Shown here piece after piece: positions 48,709 through 60,633 of a stretch of DNA of 64,000 bases. The position numbers and the translations under genes were made by a program. Positions within the stretch are counted from its first letter, which is position 1. The number at the start of each line of letters is the position of its first letter. The stretch lies in assembly GCA_963798655.1 (NCBI GenBank), contig CAWCUH010000012.1, positions 248,001-312,000 on the forward strand. Direction: 5' to 3'. This stretch comes from CAVSMC01 sp963798655 (GTDB taxonomy: Bacteria; Pseudomonadota; Gammaproteobacteria; Burkholderiales; Casimicrobiaceae). The notes below the pieces were generated by a model. The model did not search any database and was not told where the DNA came from. It saw nothing but the letters and a program-made list of their open reading frames with translations.

Positions 48709-51700
48709 TCAGGCCGCGCTCATCTGCGAGACGTCAATTCGCGCCGCGACGCGCACGTCGACCCGGTGCTCGAGTCGATCGTCGGCAAGGCGGACAAGGT
48801 TGCCGTCCTGCGCCACGCCGTCGACGGTTACGCTGGTCGCGCCACGGTCCGTCGCACCGTCGTCGTCCTCTCGCCGAACGGTGATCTGGTAATACGTGGC
48901 GCCGTAGCGGTAGCGCATCGCGTATTGCTTCCATTCGGGCGGGAGCCGCGGCTCGATGCGAAGTCGATCGATTTGGAGCGTGACGCCGAGCAACGATTCC
49001 ACGACGAGCCGGTACATCCAGCCGGCGGAGCCCGTGTACCACGACCAGCCGCCGCGCCCCGTGTGCGGTGAAAACGCATAGACGTCCGCGGCAACGACGT
49101 ACGGTTCCACCTTGTACGTCGCCGCCTCCTCCGGTGTTCGCGAATGGTTGACGGGGTTGATCATCGACGTCAGCTCCCATGCGCGCGCGTTGTCACCCAA
49201 GGCCGCGAACGCCATTGCGGCCCAGATCGCGCCATGTGTGTACTGGCCGCCATTCTCGCGCACGCCGGGTACGTAGCCGCGAATGTAGCCGGGCTCGAGA
49301 TCCGACTTGTCGAATGGTGGGTCGAGAAGCTGGATCAACCCGTGATCGGGGCGAACCAGGTGCTCGTACACCGAATTCATCGCGGTGCGCGAGCGCGTCG
49401 AGTCGCCGCCTCCCGAAAGCGCGGCCCAGCTCTGGGCAACTGAATCGATGCGGCATTCATCGTTCGCGATCGAACCGAGCGGCGAGCCGTCGTCGAAATA
49501 CGCACGCCGATACCAGTCGCCATCCCACGCGCTGCGCTCGATGCGCCCTCGCAACTGCGTCGCCTCCGAGTCGCAACGCTCGGCAAACGCGACATCGTCA
49601 CGCAACCGCGCAACCTTGGCGAATTCCGCGAGCACGAAGCAGAGGAAGAACGCGAGCCACACACTTTCGCCCTTGCCGTCCTTGCCGACGAGATTCATGC
49701 CGTCGTTCCAGTCGCCGGATCCAATCAGCGGCAAGCCGTGCACGCCGAACCGCAGGCCGTGCAAGATCGAACGAACGCAATGCTGATAGACGTCCGGCTT
49801 CTGATCGGAGTGGCCGGGCAAGTCGTAGTACGAATCGTCCTTGGCGTTGACCGGGCGGCCTTCGAGCAATGGCGCCGTCTCGTCGAGGATCGACGTGTCG
49901 CCCGTCGCGAGCACGTAGCGGCTCGTCGCGAGCGGCAGCCAGAGATAATCATCCGAACAATGCGTGCGCACGCCGCGCCCAGAAGGCGGATGCCACCAGT
50001 GCTGCACGTCGCCGTCGTCGAATTGCCGGCTCGCGCACAGCGCGATATGCGCGCGCACGAGCGTCGGGTCGGCGTGAACGAGTGCCATCACGTCCTGCAG
50101 CTGGTCGCGAAAGCCGAACGCCCCGCCCGATTGGTAGTAGCCGCTTCGTGCCCAGAGCCGACAGGCGATCGTCTGGTACACGAGCCAGCCGTTGGTGAGC
50201 ACATCGAGCGCAGCATCGGGCGTCCGCACCTGCACGGCATCGAGCGTGTGCTGCCAGTACTGCACCACCGCCTCCAGCGCCTCCCGCGCCGCGACGACCC
50301 CACGGAATCGCCGCACCAGGCGGCCGGCCTCGTGAGCGGTCTCCGCCGCACCCAGCCTGAAAACCACTTCGCGCTGCTGCCCTTCGCGCAGGTCGAACGC
50401 GACCTGAATAGCAGCGCACGGATCGAGCGCGGCACCGGTCCTGCCCGACAAGCGAGCCCGACGCATGGCCGCGGGATCGCGCAGCGTGCCGTTGCGACCG
50501 ATGAATTCGGTGCGCGAGCCGGTCACCGTCCGCATCGGTTCATCGACGTCGAAGAATCCGATCCAGTCGGGAAATTCGCTGTTGTACGGATTCCTCGCGT
50601 ACAGCGCGCCGTTGCCTGCATCGATCTCGGTCGTCACGTGCATCGCCGATCGCGCACGCACATCGCCGAGCACCCATTCGACATAGCCGGTGACGCTGAC
50701 GCGCCTCGCGCGCTCCGATACGTTGACGACGTTCAGCGAGCAGAACTTGACCGGCGCATCGAGCGCGACGAACACGGTGAGCTCGGATCGAATGCCGTCC
50801 TCGGTGTGCTCGAAAACGCTGTAGCCGAATCCGTGTCGCGTCACGTACGAACCGGCGCCTGCACCGGCGAACGATGTCGGTGACCAGAAATGCCCGCTTT
50901 CCTCGTCGCGCAGGAACATGGCTTCGCCGGTAGCCTCGCTCACCGGATCGTTGTGCCACGGAGTAAGCCGAAACTGATGCGCGTTCTCGGCCCACGTGTA
51001 GCCGAGCCCGCTTGCCGACACCACCGTCCCGAAACGCGGATTGGCCAATACGTTCGCCCACGGCGCAGGCGTCGCGGTTCCCGGTGCGGGCGCGACGACG
51101 TATTCGCGGCCATCGCGCGAAAAGCCGCCGGTGCCGTTGAAGAACAGCAAGTCGGCTCGCGGCAGCTCCGGCTGCGCGAGACCTTGAGGCCGGTGCGCGC
51201 GTGTGGGCGCGAGTTGGGCGACCCGCACGTCGGCGGAGGTGCGGCGATTGATCTGCTCGGCCAATGTCCCGCGGCTGTCGCTGATGATGGCACGGGCGAC
51301 CGATTGAAAGAGCACGCGATCCTCGGTCGACATCTGCTCCGCGTGCCGGATGAAGATGCCGCCGGGACGGTCGACGAAGTGCGCTTCGACGCCGGCTGCG
51401 ATCAGACCCACGATCTGTTCCTGCAGCGGCTGCCGGTAACCATCATGGCCTTCATTCCAGATGACCAGATCGACGGCAAGTCCCTTCAGGCGCCAATACG
51501 CGTGCGCCTGCACGAGCTGGCGAACCAGCTCGATGTTCTCCGCATCGGCGATCTGCAGCAACACGATGGGCAGGTCGCCCGAAATCGCGTAACCCCAGAG
51601 GCCGGATTGTCCGCGATGATTCCTCACGAGCACGCTGGCGGCGGCGCGCATCGCCGCGTTGGCGTAGATCACCGAGCTCGCGAGCCGCGCGTAGAGCTGA

Positions 51701-54700
51701 GAGTCGGCCTCGGTGGCATTCAGCTGGTGCAGCACCACCTGGCTGTGCGTCCACGTGAGCTCGAACACCCGGTTGGCAAGCCGACGATCCTGGTACTTGT
51801 CGACGAGATGCATAACCGCTTCGCGCGTCTCGCCGGCGCCCGACACCATGTCGATCGTCGCCGTCGCGCCCGGCTCGATGATCAGCGGGTGGCGGATCGC
51901 AACAATCGGATCGAGTACGGAGCCCTGCGTGTTCGACAGCGCCCCGCGATCGGTCATGGCGAGCGGCGTGGCCACCGAGCCGGTCCGACCGACGAAGCGC
52001 AGGCGGTCGGTCTCGAACGAGCCGTTGGTCGCTTTCGCGCCGTGTACTCGCATCAGGTGGAACATCCACGGAACCTGCTCTTCCGGCGAGCGCGCCCGCC
52101 GCGTGCAGACGATGGCATGGCGCGAGGGCAGGATCTCGGTCTGCACGAAAAGATTGCTGAACGCCGGGTGCAGCTCGTCCGCAGCCGCCGGCGCGAGAAC
52201 CACTTCCGCGTAGCTCGTGATGTCGATCGCCCGCGCCGTGCGGGACCGGTTGGTGATGTGGACACGGCGCAATTCGATATCGTCCTCGGGCGAAACGACG
52301 ATCTCGGTGTGCGTCTCGAAGTCGAAGTCCATTCGTCGGAACTCGGCGCGGCCCTCCGAGAAGATCGCTTCGTAGTGCTGCGCCGGCCTGCACGTCGGCT
52401 GATGCGCGGTCGACCAGAACTCGCCGCTCGCCTCGTCGCGCAGATAGCAGAACGTGCCCCAGTTGTCGGACGTGCCGTCCTCGCGCCAACGGGTCACCGA
52501 CAGGTTCTTCCAGCGGCTGCTGCCGCCTCCGGCGTTCGTCACCATCACGTGGTAACGGCCGTTCGACAGCAGCTGCACCTCGGGTATCGCGGTGTCCGGA
52601 CTTTCGAGCACGCGCACGGGAAGCTCGGCTGCGGCCGTCGCGGCGCGGGCGTCGGATGCATCGGCTGCAGTAGCATGGAACAGCGTCGCTCGCGGAATGC
52701 GCTCCTGCAGAAGAAGCAGCGTCGCCTGGAAGAGCGGTTCCGACTCGAAGCGCTTCTGCATCGGCCGCGACAGCAGTGCATACGCGCACGCGAGCAGGCT
52801 CATCGCCTGGTGATGCGCCATGTAGGAACGAACCACCGCACTCGATTCGCCGCGGCGCTGTCGCGATGGCGTGTAGTCGATCGCCTCGAACAAGCCGAGC
52901 GCCCCGGCCAACCCCAGGCCGGCAAGGCGTTCCAGGTTCGAGCATGCGGCATCGGGCGCGACCATCAGCGCGAGTGCCGAGGCGTACGGCGCGACGACGA
53001 GATCGTCGCCGAGCCCGCGTTTCAAGCCGAGGCCAGGCACGCCGAACGCGCGATATTGATAGTTGAGGTGTACGTCGACGCTGTTGTAGCCGCTTTCGGA
53101 CATGCCCCACGGCACGCCGCGTTGCTTTCCATATTCGATCTGCCGCCGGACTGCGGCGATGTACGTCTGATCGAGCAACGTGTTCTCGTACGTCGGCATG
53201 ACGAGCAGCGGCATCAGGTACTCGAACATCGACCCCGTCCACGCGAGCAGCACCGGATCGCCGCCGACCGAGCTAAGCAGTCGTCCGAGTGCGAACCAGC
53301 TCTCCTGCGGCAGCTCGCCCTGCGCGATCGCGACGAAATTGCCAAGGCGCGCCTCCGATGCGAGCAGGTCGTAGTAGCTGTCGTCGGCGCGCCGTTGCGC
53401 GACGTTGTATCCGATCACCAGCTGCCGGCGCACTTTGTCGAACAGGAAACCGAAGTCCATTGCGGCAAGCGCGCTCACGTCACCGGCAAGCTGCTCGATC
53501 GCGATCATCCGTGCAGAGGCACGCTCGGCGCCTTGGGCGACCAGTCGATGCAGCGTGTCGTCCGGCTCCGCCCGTGAAGCGGTCGAGTCGACATCGGTCG
53601 CGCGCTCGATCACCGACGAGCGCGTCGCGGGCAATGCGGCCACCTCGCGCAGCGTCGGAATGGCCGCGAGGCCTGCTGAACACGCCGCGGCTGCCGGCCC
53701 CGACGGCAGCTCGAGCCACGGCGCGAGAAACGCGAGGTCGTCGCGCAAGTCGGCGCATTGGCGCTCGAGTGCGCGAGCCCAGACGTCCTGCTCGCGATCT
53801 GCGCTGCCCGGGGCGGCGGACGCGCGCGGCGCCGCCGAGTCCGCCGCGCATTCGGCGAGCCGCTCGACGTGAAGCCACGCATCGGCTAGCGTGGCGGGCC
53901 GCGCCGCAGTTGCCGCTCCGAGAGCCGTTTCGAATCGCGCGACGGCAGCCGACAGCGGTTTGCCGACGACATCGACCAGAACCGAAAACGTGTCGCTTAT
54001 GCCGTCGATCCAGTTCGGGTTCAGGATCGGGGCGTCGGCAAGCGCCGCGAGACCGGGTCGCAGCGTCAGCAGGTGCCCGGCAAGGTTGCCGCTGTCCACC
54101 GTGGAGACGTACAGAGGCGCGAGAGGTTGTCGAGTTTGCGTGTCGTACCAGTTGTAGAAATGGCCGCGGTACCGCTCGAGCGATTGCATGCTGCGCAACG
54201 CGCTGGTCGTGCGGGCAATCAGCCGTCCGCCGGACAGGTAGCCAAAGTCGTGCGCCGACAGATCGGCAAGGAGCGCGAGGCCCATGTTGGTCGGCGACGT
54301 GCGATGCGCGACGCTCGCGGCCGGCCGCTCCTGCACGTTGTCGGGAGGCAGCCAGTGGTCGTCCGGCCCCACGTAACGCTCGAAGTACGCCCATGTCTTG
54401 CGCGAGAGCCTGCGCAGGAATCGTGTCTGGTCGTCGGTGAGGCGCGCCGCGCGCCGCGGCAACGGGCGACTGATCCACCAGGCCAGAGCGGGCGATGCGG
54501 CCCACAGCAACAGAATCGGCGCCGCTGTCGCAAGCACGGCCGCATGCGTCGCGACGAGATCTGCGAATGTCGCGGCGGCCAGCATCGGCGCGACCGCCAT
54601 CGCGCGATAGGAGGCAATCAGGCCCGTGCGATCGGATCGGTTCAGTGCACGGTCGACCTCGCTCGATGGATTCCACTCGAGCAGGCGCCGACGCGTGATC

Positions 54701-57562
54701 AGCGTCCGGCCGATCGTGCGGACGATCGCATCAAGGCAGAAGAATGCTTCATACGGCAGAAATGCGAGGCCGACGATCGCCTGGGCTACGTGCCGCTTCG
54801 CAGTGGTTGCGACGGCAGCGACGTGCTGCCTCAGCGGAAGCTCGTCAGGCTTGACGGCAAGATCGGAAAGCGACGCGATGAGCGACGGCACCACGAGGAT
54901 CGCGACGACGAATGCCGTCCAGAACAATGCGGGCGACAGCACCGTCCATCCCAGCAGCAGCAGCGACGTGAGCGCTGCGCTGACAAGGCTTCGTCGAAGA
55001 TTGTCGAAGAGCTTCCATTGCGACAGCATCGAAAGCGGGTTCGCCTCGCGCCGCCCGTCGCGCCCGCGCACGCGCCTGCGCAGCCATCCCGCGAGCTGCC
55101 AATCACCGCGAATCCAGCGGCGGCGGCGGGCGACGTCGGCGCTGTAGCGGGACGGCGTTTCCTCGTACAGCTCGGCGTCGCTCATGAGCCCGGCGCGAGC
55201 GTAGCAACCCTCGATCAGATCGTGGCTCAGGACTCGATTGGCCGGAAAGCGACCGCGCAGCGCCCGTTCGAACGCATCGACGTCGTAGATGCCCTTGCCG
55301 ATGAACGAGCCCTCGTCGAACACATCCTGGTACACGTCCGAGACGATGCGCGTGTACTGATCCATGCCGGCCTCGCCGCCGAAAAGGCGCGCGTATCGAG
55401 ACCGGTTCGCGCCGACCAGACTGACCGACACGCGCGGCTGGAGGATCCCGTAACCCGCCGTGACGACTTCCCTGCTCGTGTCCTTGCCTGATTCATCGAA
55501 GCGCGGACGATTGAGCGGATGCGCCATCGCGCCGACGAGGAGCCGCGCCGCGTCGCGCGGCAGTTGGGTATCGGTATCCAGCGTGATGACGTAGCGAACT
55601 TGCGACAGAATCGCGGTCGCACCGACGATGAGCGCGAAGCCCTCCGGTTGCGCACCGCGCAGCAGCGCGTTCAGGTCGCCGAGCTTTCCGCGCTTGCGCT
55701 CGCGCCCCATCCAGACAAGCGCTTGCGGATTCCAGCTTCGCGGGCGATGAAACAGATAGAACGTGCTGTTCTCGCCCGCGCGATGTCCGTCGTCGTCGGC
55801 GGCATTGCCGCCGTCGGATTCCGGCGGCGTTGCGGGCGGCCCGTATTTGCGGTTGAGCGCCTCGACGCCCGACTCGACGAGACGCAGCATCGCCTCGTCC
55901 CCGGGCAAGGACTCCTCCGGCGCGTCGGGGAAATCGGTCAGCAGCCCGAAGTGCAGGCGCGCGTCTCGATTGGCGAGGAAGCGGACTTCCAGCGCTTCGA
56001 TCAGGTCCTCGACGCTGCGCGCGCTCGTCAGCATCGTCGGAACGATCACGAGCGTGCGCGCCTGCGTCGGGATTCCCGCGGAGAAGTCCATTCGCGGCAG
56101 TGAATGCGGCGTCACAACGAGCGTGACGAGCCAGTTCACCGTCGTCACGGCCAATTGGCTCGCGACGAGCAGCGACAGCACGACGACCAGCGCGACCACT
56201 GCCGTGCTTGCTCCGGCGGCATCGGCATTTGTAGCGAGGCCCGCGGTGATCAGCGCCGTCACGAGCGCAATTGCGCCGAGATAAAGTGACCAACGGAAAA
56301 CGCCTCCCTAGTTTTCGCAGTTCCCCCGCCAACGACAGTTCGACGCCGGCGGCGCTTTCGATCTCGGGCAGTCCCCGGTCGATGAGGAAGAACCCGACGT
56401 GCGCGGCCCGATGATCGATGCCGTTGTCGGCGGCGTTCGCGCGCGCCAGCTCGACCGTCTTGTTGGCCACCTCCGATTCGCTGAGGCGACCCGCCTTGGC
56501 GATGCGCTCCACCACGTGCCGATACCGGTCACGGGTCGCGAACTCCATTGCGGGATAAATGCCTTGCGGATCGCGACGCAGGACGTCTTCGACGACGCTG
56601 ATCGCCTCGACAAACCGGCGCCAGTCGATCGCACTCAGCAAGCGCAAACTGCCGATGCTGTTGCTGATCGATAGCTGGTCGGACGCCTGCCGTTGATTTT
56701 CGACTTGCACGAGCCGCTCGATCGTCAGATGCGAGTCGGCAAGGCGCTGCTCGATCCACGTCAATGCGAGTGCAAGCGCCGCGCTCTGGCCCTGCAAGCG
56801 ACGCGCAAGCTCGGCAACGAACGCGCTTTCCATGGGCGGCGTCGACCTCGCCATGTCGGCGACGACCAGAATGAGACCTTGCGGGTCGCGCTCTGCGGTC
56901 TCCATCATCCGGTCGGCCCAGGCGTTCGCGAGATCGCGCTCGCCCCTTGCGGTGGCGATGCGCACGGCCACCCGGCGCAGGTTCTCGATCAGCGCGAGGC
57001 GCAGCATGATCGGTATGGCCCAGAGCTCGCCCAGGTTCAGCGTCGCGACCGTCTGGTAGGCCGTGATGAAGCGCTTCAGGCCGTCGGCGTCGACGCGACC
57101 ATCGCCGTGCGCGATGGCTTCGAGCGCGATGTCGTAGACGCGGGGCAGACCGGCTGACAAGCCGACTCCGAGCCGCGGCAGCTCGCGGCTGTAGCCGCGC
57201 GGCAAGTGCCGCTTGGCCGTTTTGATCTGCTCCTCGATCAGATGGAAATTGTCGAGGAGCCACTCACCAGCCGGACTGATGCGGTCGTTCGCCGACGCCG
57301 CAACCGCCAGCTGTTTGCAGACGCCGACGAGAACGATGTCGTTCGCGGCCAATCGCGGCAGCAACTGATCGCGCGACGGACGCCGCGCGATCCGGTGCGC
57401 TGCAGCAAGCGTCCTGCCGTACCGCTCCATCTGATCGGCGCTGAACAGCTCCGATCGCAGCGGCGGTTCTTCGGCGAGCGGCTGGTAGGCAACGCTCCTG
57501 CCGGCCCAGCGCCTGCTCGCTCGAGCGAGATCCTGAAGAATCGATGTGCCGCTCGCTGACAA
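48709..57562 (-). CDS. ndvB: Cyclic beta-1,2-glucan synthase (NdvB-type, one frameshift)
   Basis: A giant inner-membrane enzyme of about 2,950 residues that makes, closes and trims cyclic glucans for the periplasm. An N-terminal module (about 1-420) precedes membrane helices, a GT84 glycosyltransferase (TLDTDTQLPRDAA, LSHDLIEGCYARAG, RRRRWIRGDW), further helices, a DUF3131 glycoamylase-like domain (HFYNWYDTQT; WGMSESGYN) and a C-terminal GH94 phosphorylase half (SGGAFGFRDQLQD, HCSDDYLWLP, catalytic GSGDWNDGMN). One frame break near 56287, where a Val codon reads GTCA, splits it; removing a base gives RRFPLVLYLGAIALVTALI across the junction. The start is a TTG at 57562 with GAGGA eight bases upstream. 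Such glucans serve osmoadaptation and host interaction. Confidence 0.92.
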
Positions 57563-57688
57563 CTCCGACGTCCTCGTTATGGTTCGGTCGGGGTCGCGTC
57601 AGACCGCCAGACTATGGCGCCGCCCGTTGCCTCGCTGGTCGCGGCGCGACGTACCCGTCGGCGAGCGGGCTTGCTACAGCACGGCCTG

Positions 57689-58003
57689 CTACTTGAGCCG
57701 CATGTCGTCCTTGACCGAGTTCACGCCGGCGACGCCGCGTGTCACTTCCACGGCCTTCCTTTCGGCAGTCGCCGAGCTCACGAATCCGCTCAGCTGCACG
57801 ACGCCCTTGAACGTCTCGACGTTGATTTCGGCCGACTTTAGCGTCGGCTCCTCGAAGATGGCCGCCTTCACCTTGCCGGTGATGACGCTGTCGTCGACGT
57901 ATTCGCCGGTGCCTTCGTGTTTCGACGTTGAGGCGCATCCGAGCGCGGAGGCGACAAGCAGTACGCCAGCAATCGTTGCCAATTTGCGAGTGAAATTGTT
58001 CAT
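57689..58003 (-). CDS. BON-domain lipoprotein
   Basis: A 104-residue envelope protein. A signal peptide ends in SALGCAS, a lipobox-like site (slightly off the LxxC consensus), after which a single BON domain (about 38-104) shows DDSVITGKVKAAIFEEP, VQLSGFVSS and NSVKDDMRLK. BON proteins such as OsmY bind membranes and respond to osmotic stress, which fits its neighbours ndvB and the DUF3309 gene. The ATG at 58003 is well separated from the next gene. Confidence 0.88.
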   Translation of the reverse strand: MNNFTRKLATIAGVLLVASALGCASTSKHEGTGEYVDDSVITGKVKAAIFEEPTLKSAEINVETFKGVVQLSGFVSSATAERKAVEVTRGVAGVNSVKDDMRLK

Positions 58004-58043
58004 GTTCTCTTTCCCTTGAATGAGACTGCGTCACGGCGCGGCA

Positions 58044-58202
58044 TCACAACCGCCCCGTCAGCAGCAGCACGACGACGACCAACAAAACGACACCGACGAT
58101 TCCGCCGGGCGCGTAGCCCCAGCTGCGCGCGTGCGGCCAGGCAGGCACGACGCCGATCAGCATCAGGATCAGGACAATCAACAGAATGGTGCCAAGACTC
58201 AT
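58044..58202 (-). CDS. DUF3309 small membrane peptide
   Basis: A 52-residue hydrophobic protein with two helices (about 4-20 and 33-50) separated by the conserved WPHARSWGYAPGG turn, diagnostic of DUF3309. AAGGAG stands seven bases before the ATG. Members are common beside stress and BON-domain genes in proteobacteria; the function is unknown. Confidence 0.9.
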   Translation of the reverse strand: MSLGTILLIVLILMLIGVVPAWPHARSWGYAPGGIVGVVLLVVVVLLLTGRL

Positions 58203-58462
58203 GAGTCGCTCCTTCGTGTTGTGGTTTCGCGCTCTAGAGCGGACTCTATGCTGATGGCGCAACGCCGTATGGGCGCTACCGCACCCAGGACAGCGATGTT
58301 CGCTGCCACCGTTTCCTGCTGCGTGTTCCGGCGAAGAATCGGGCTTGCAGCGTCGAAGCGACCGGCAGCTCACCGCTGCCCGCGTATGTTCGCTACCGGG
58401 CAGACGATCATGCGGGCGCGCCGCTTGATAGGGTGGTCGCGAACCCGCGCGCAGCATTTTCC

Positions 58463-60582
58463 ATGGCCGACACAATTCTTCTGGTTTCCGATGATCGCTT
58501 GGATGCGCGGAACATCGACAGTGCGCTCAAAGGTTCAATCGATGGTTCGTTCAATGTCGAATGGGTGATGCGTTGCTCCGACGCTCTGGAGCGACTCGCG
58601 CACGGTATTGACGGCGCTCCGCGGAAAGACGTCATTGCAGCCATGCTCGTCGATCTTTTTCTGCCCGACGCCCGCGGAATCGAGACGTTCGATCGGCTCT
58701 TCAGCGCAGCGCCCCACATTCCGATTCTGGTGCTCAGCGCTTCGCGCAACGAAGCGACCGGCAGGATCGCGGTACAGCACGGGGCGCAGGACTATCTGCC
58801 GAAAGCCCGCCTCGACGATTACCTGCTGCCGAAAGCATTACGCAGCATGGTGGAGCGTGCGGCGATCGCCGAGGCTTGTTCGAAGAGAAGGACCGCGCAC
58901 AGGTCACGCTCAACTCGATCGGCGACGCGGTTCTGAGCACCGACGTCGACGGACATGTGACGTATCTCAACACGGTTGCCGAATCGCTGACGGGCTGGTC
59001 GCGCGCGGACGCCGCGGGTCGCCCGCTGGAGGAAGTCTTCCGGATCATCGAGGCGACCACGCGCGCGGCCGTGCACGATCCGATGGCGCTGGCCATTCGA
59101 ACGGACAAGACCGTGCGATTAACTGCGAACTGCGCGCTGATCCGGCGTGACGGGGCCGAGATCGCCATCGAGGATTCCGCCGCGCCGATCCACGACCGCC
59201 GAGGTCGCGTAACCGGCGCCGTCGTCGTGTTTCGCGACGTGAGCAAGGCGCGCGCGCTGTCGCTCAAGACGTCTCATATGGCGCAGCACGACAGCCTCAC
59301 CGACCTGCCCAACCGCGCAACGTTCAACGACCGCCTTGCCCAGGCGATCGCCCAGGCTCATCGGCACGGACACCGGCTCGCGGTGCTGTATCTGGACCTC
59401 GATCGCTTCAAGCACATCAACGACTCGCTGGGGCACGCCATCGGCGATCGCGTGCTGCAATGCGTGGCGACGCGCTTACTCGACTGCGTGCGAAGCTCGG
59501 ATACCGTGAGCCGACAGGGCGGCGACGAGTTCGTGGTGCTGCTACCCGAAGTCGCGCACCCGCAGGATGGTGCGCTCATTGCGGACAAGATCCTGCTGTC
59601 GCTCGGCGCGCCGTTTCGCATCGATCTGCACGACCTGCGCCTGAGCGCGAGCCTCGGCATCGTCACCTATCCTGAGGACGGCACGGACGGCGACACCCTG
59701 ATGAAGAACGCGGACGTTGCCATGTACGCCGCGAAAGACAGCGGGCGCAACAGCCATCGCTTCTTCAAGCCGGACATGAATCTGCGCGCGCTCGAGTTCC
59801 ACGCCGTCGAAAACGATCTGCGCGATGCGCTCGAGCGGCAGGAGTTCATGTTGCATTTCCAGCCGCAGATCGATCTGGAAACCGGCGTGATTGTCGGCTT
59901 CGAAGCGCTCATCCGCTGGCGCCATCGGCGCCGAGGCCTCGTGCTTCCTGCGCGGTTCATATCGATCGCCGAAGAATGCGGCGCGATCGTACCGATCGGA
60001 CAATGGGTTCTGCGCGAGGCGTGCGGCCAAGCCCGGGCCTGGCGCAACGAAGGCCTGCCGCCGATGCGCATCGCAGTCAACATCTCCGCCGTCGAGCTCC
60101 GCGCGAGACATTTCGCGCGGCGCGTAGGCGAGATCCTGACGCAGACGGAAGTCGAGCCCCGCGATCTCGAGCTCGAGCTCACCGAGACGTTGCTCATGCA
60201 GGATTCGAATTCAACTGCGGCGGTGCTGGAGGATTTGAAGGATATGGGCGTGCGACTCGCGCTCGACGATTTCGGCACCGGTTATGCGAGCTTGAGCTTT
60301 CTGAAGCGCTTTCCGATCGACACGCTGAAGATCGATCAGTCGTTCGTGCGCGACATCACGACCGACGCGAACGATGCTGGCATCGTGAGCGCGGTCATCG
60401 ACATGGGCAAGAGCCTGCACATGCGGGTGGTCGCTGAAGGGGTGGAGAACGGTGATTAGCTCGCGTTCCTTCGCGAACGCAACTGTCCGCAGGGACAAGG
60501 CTACTATTTCAGCCGTCCCGTCGACGCCCGCGAATTCCACCGACCGATGCAAAACAGCGTCGGGGCGAACGCGCTCGCTTGA
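58463..60582 (+). CDS. Receiver-PAS-GGDEF-EAL protein (frameshift and in-frame amber codon)
   Basis: A cytosolic signalling protein of about 706 residues. A receiver-like domain (1-125; LLVSDDRL, VDLFLPD, LSASR) leads by a short helix to PAS (about 140-265), GGDEF (about 275-435, GGDEF intact) and EAL (about 455-705; EALIRW, DDFGTGYAS, KIDQSF). Two defects: a base is missing after 58875, where an Ala codon reads GC- before TTG-TTC-GAA, and TAG at 60457-60459 replaces the CAG expected in GVENGDQLAFL. Beyond it the frame stays open through GQGYYFSRPV to TGA at 60580-60582. Without read-through the EAL domain loses its last 41 residues. Confidence 0.82.
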
Positions 60583-60633
60583 TCGCCGAGCGACGCGGCG
60601 TTGGTCGTCATGCGCGCGGCGCCGCCAGGCGGC

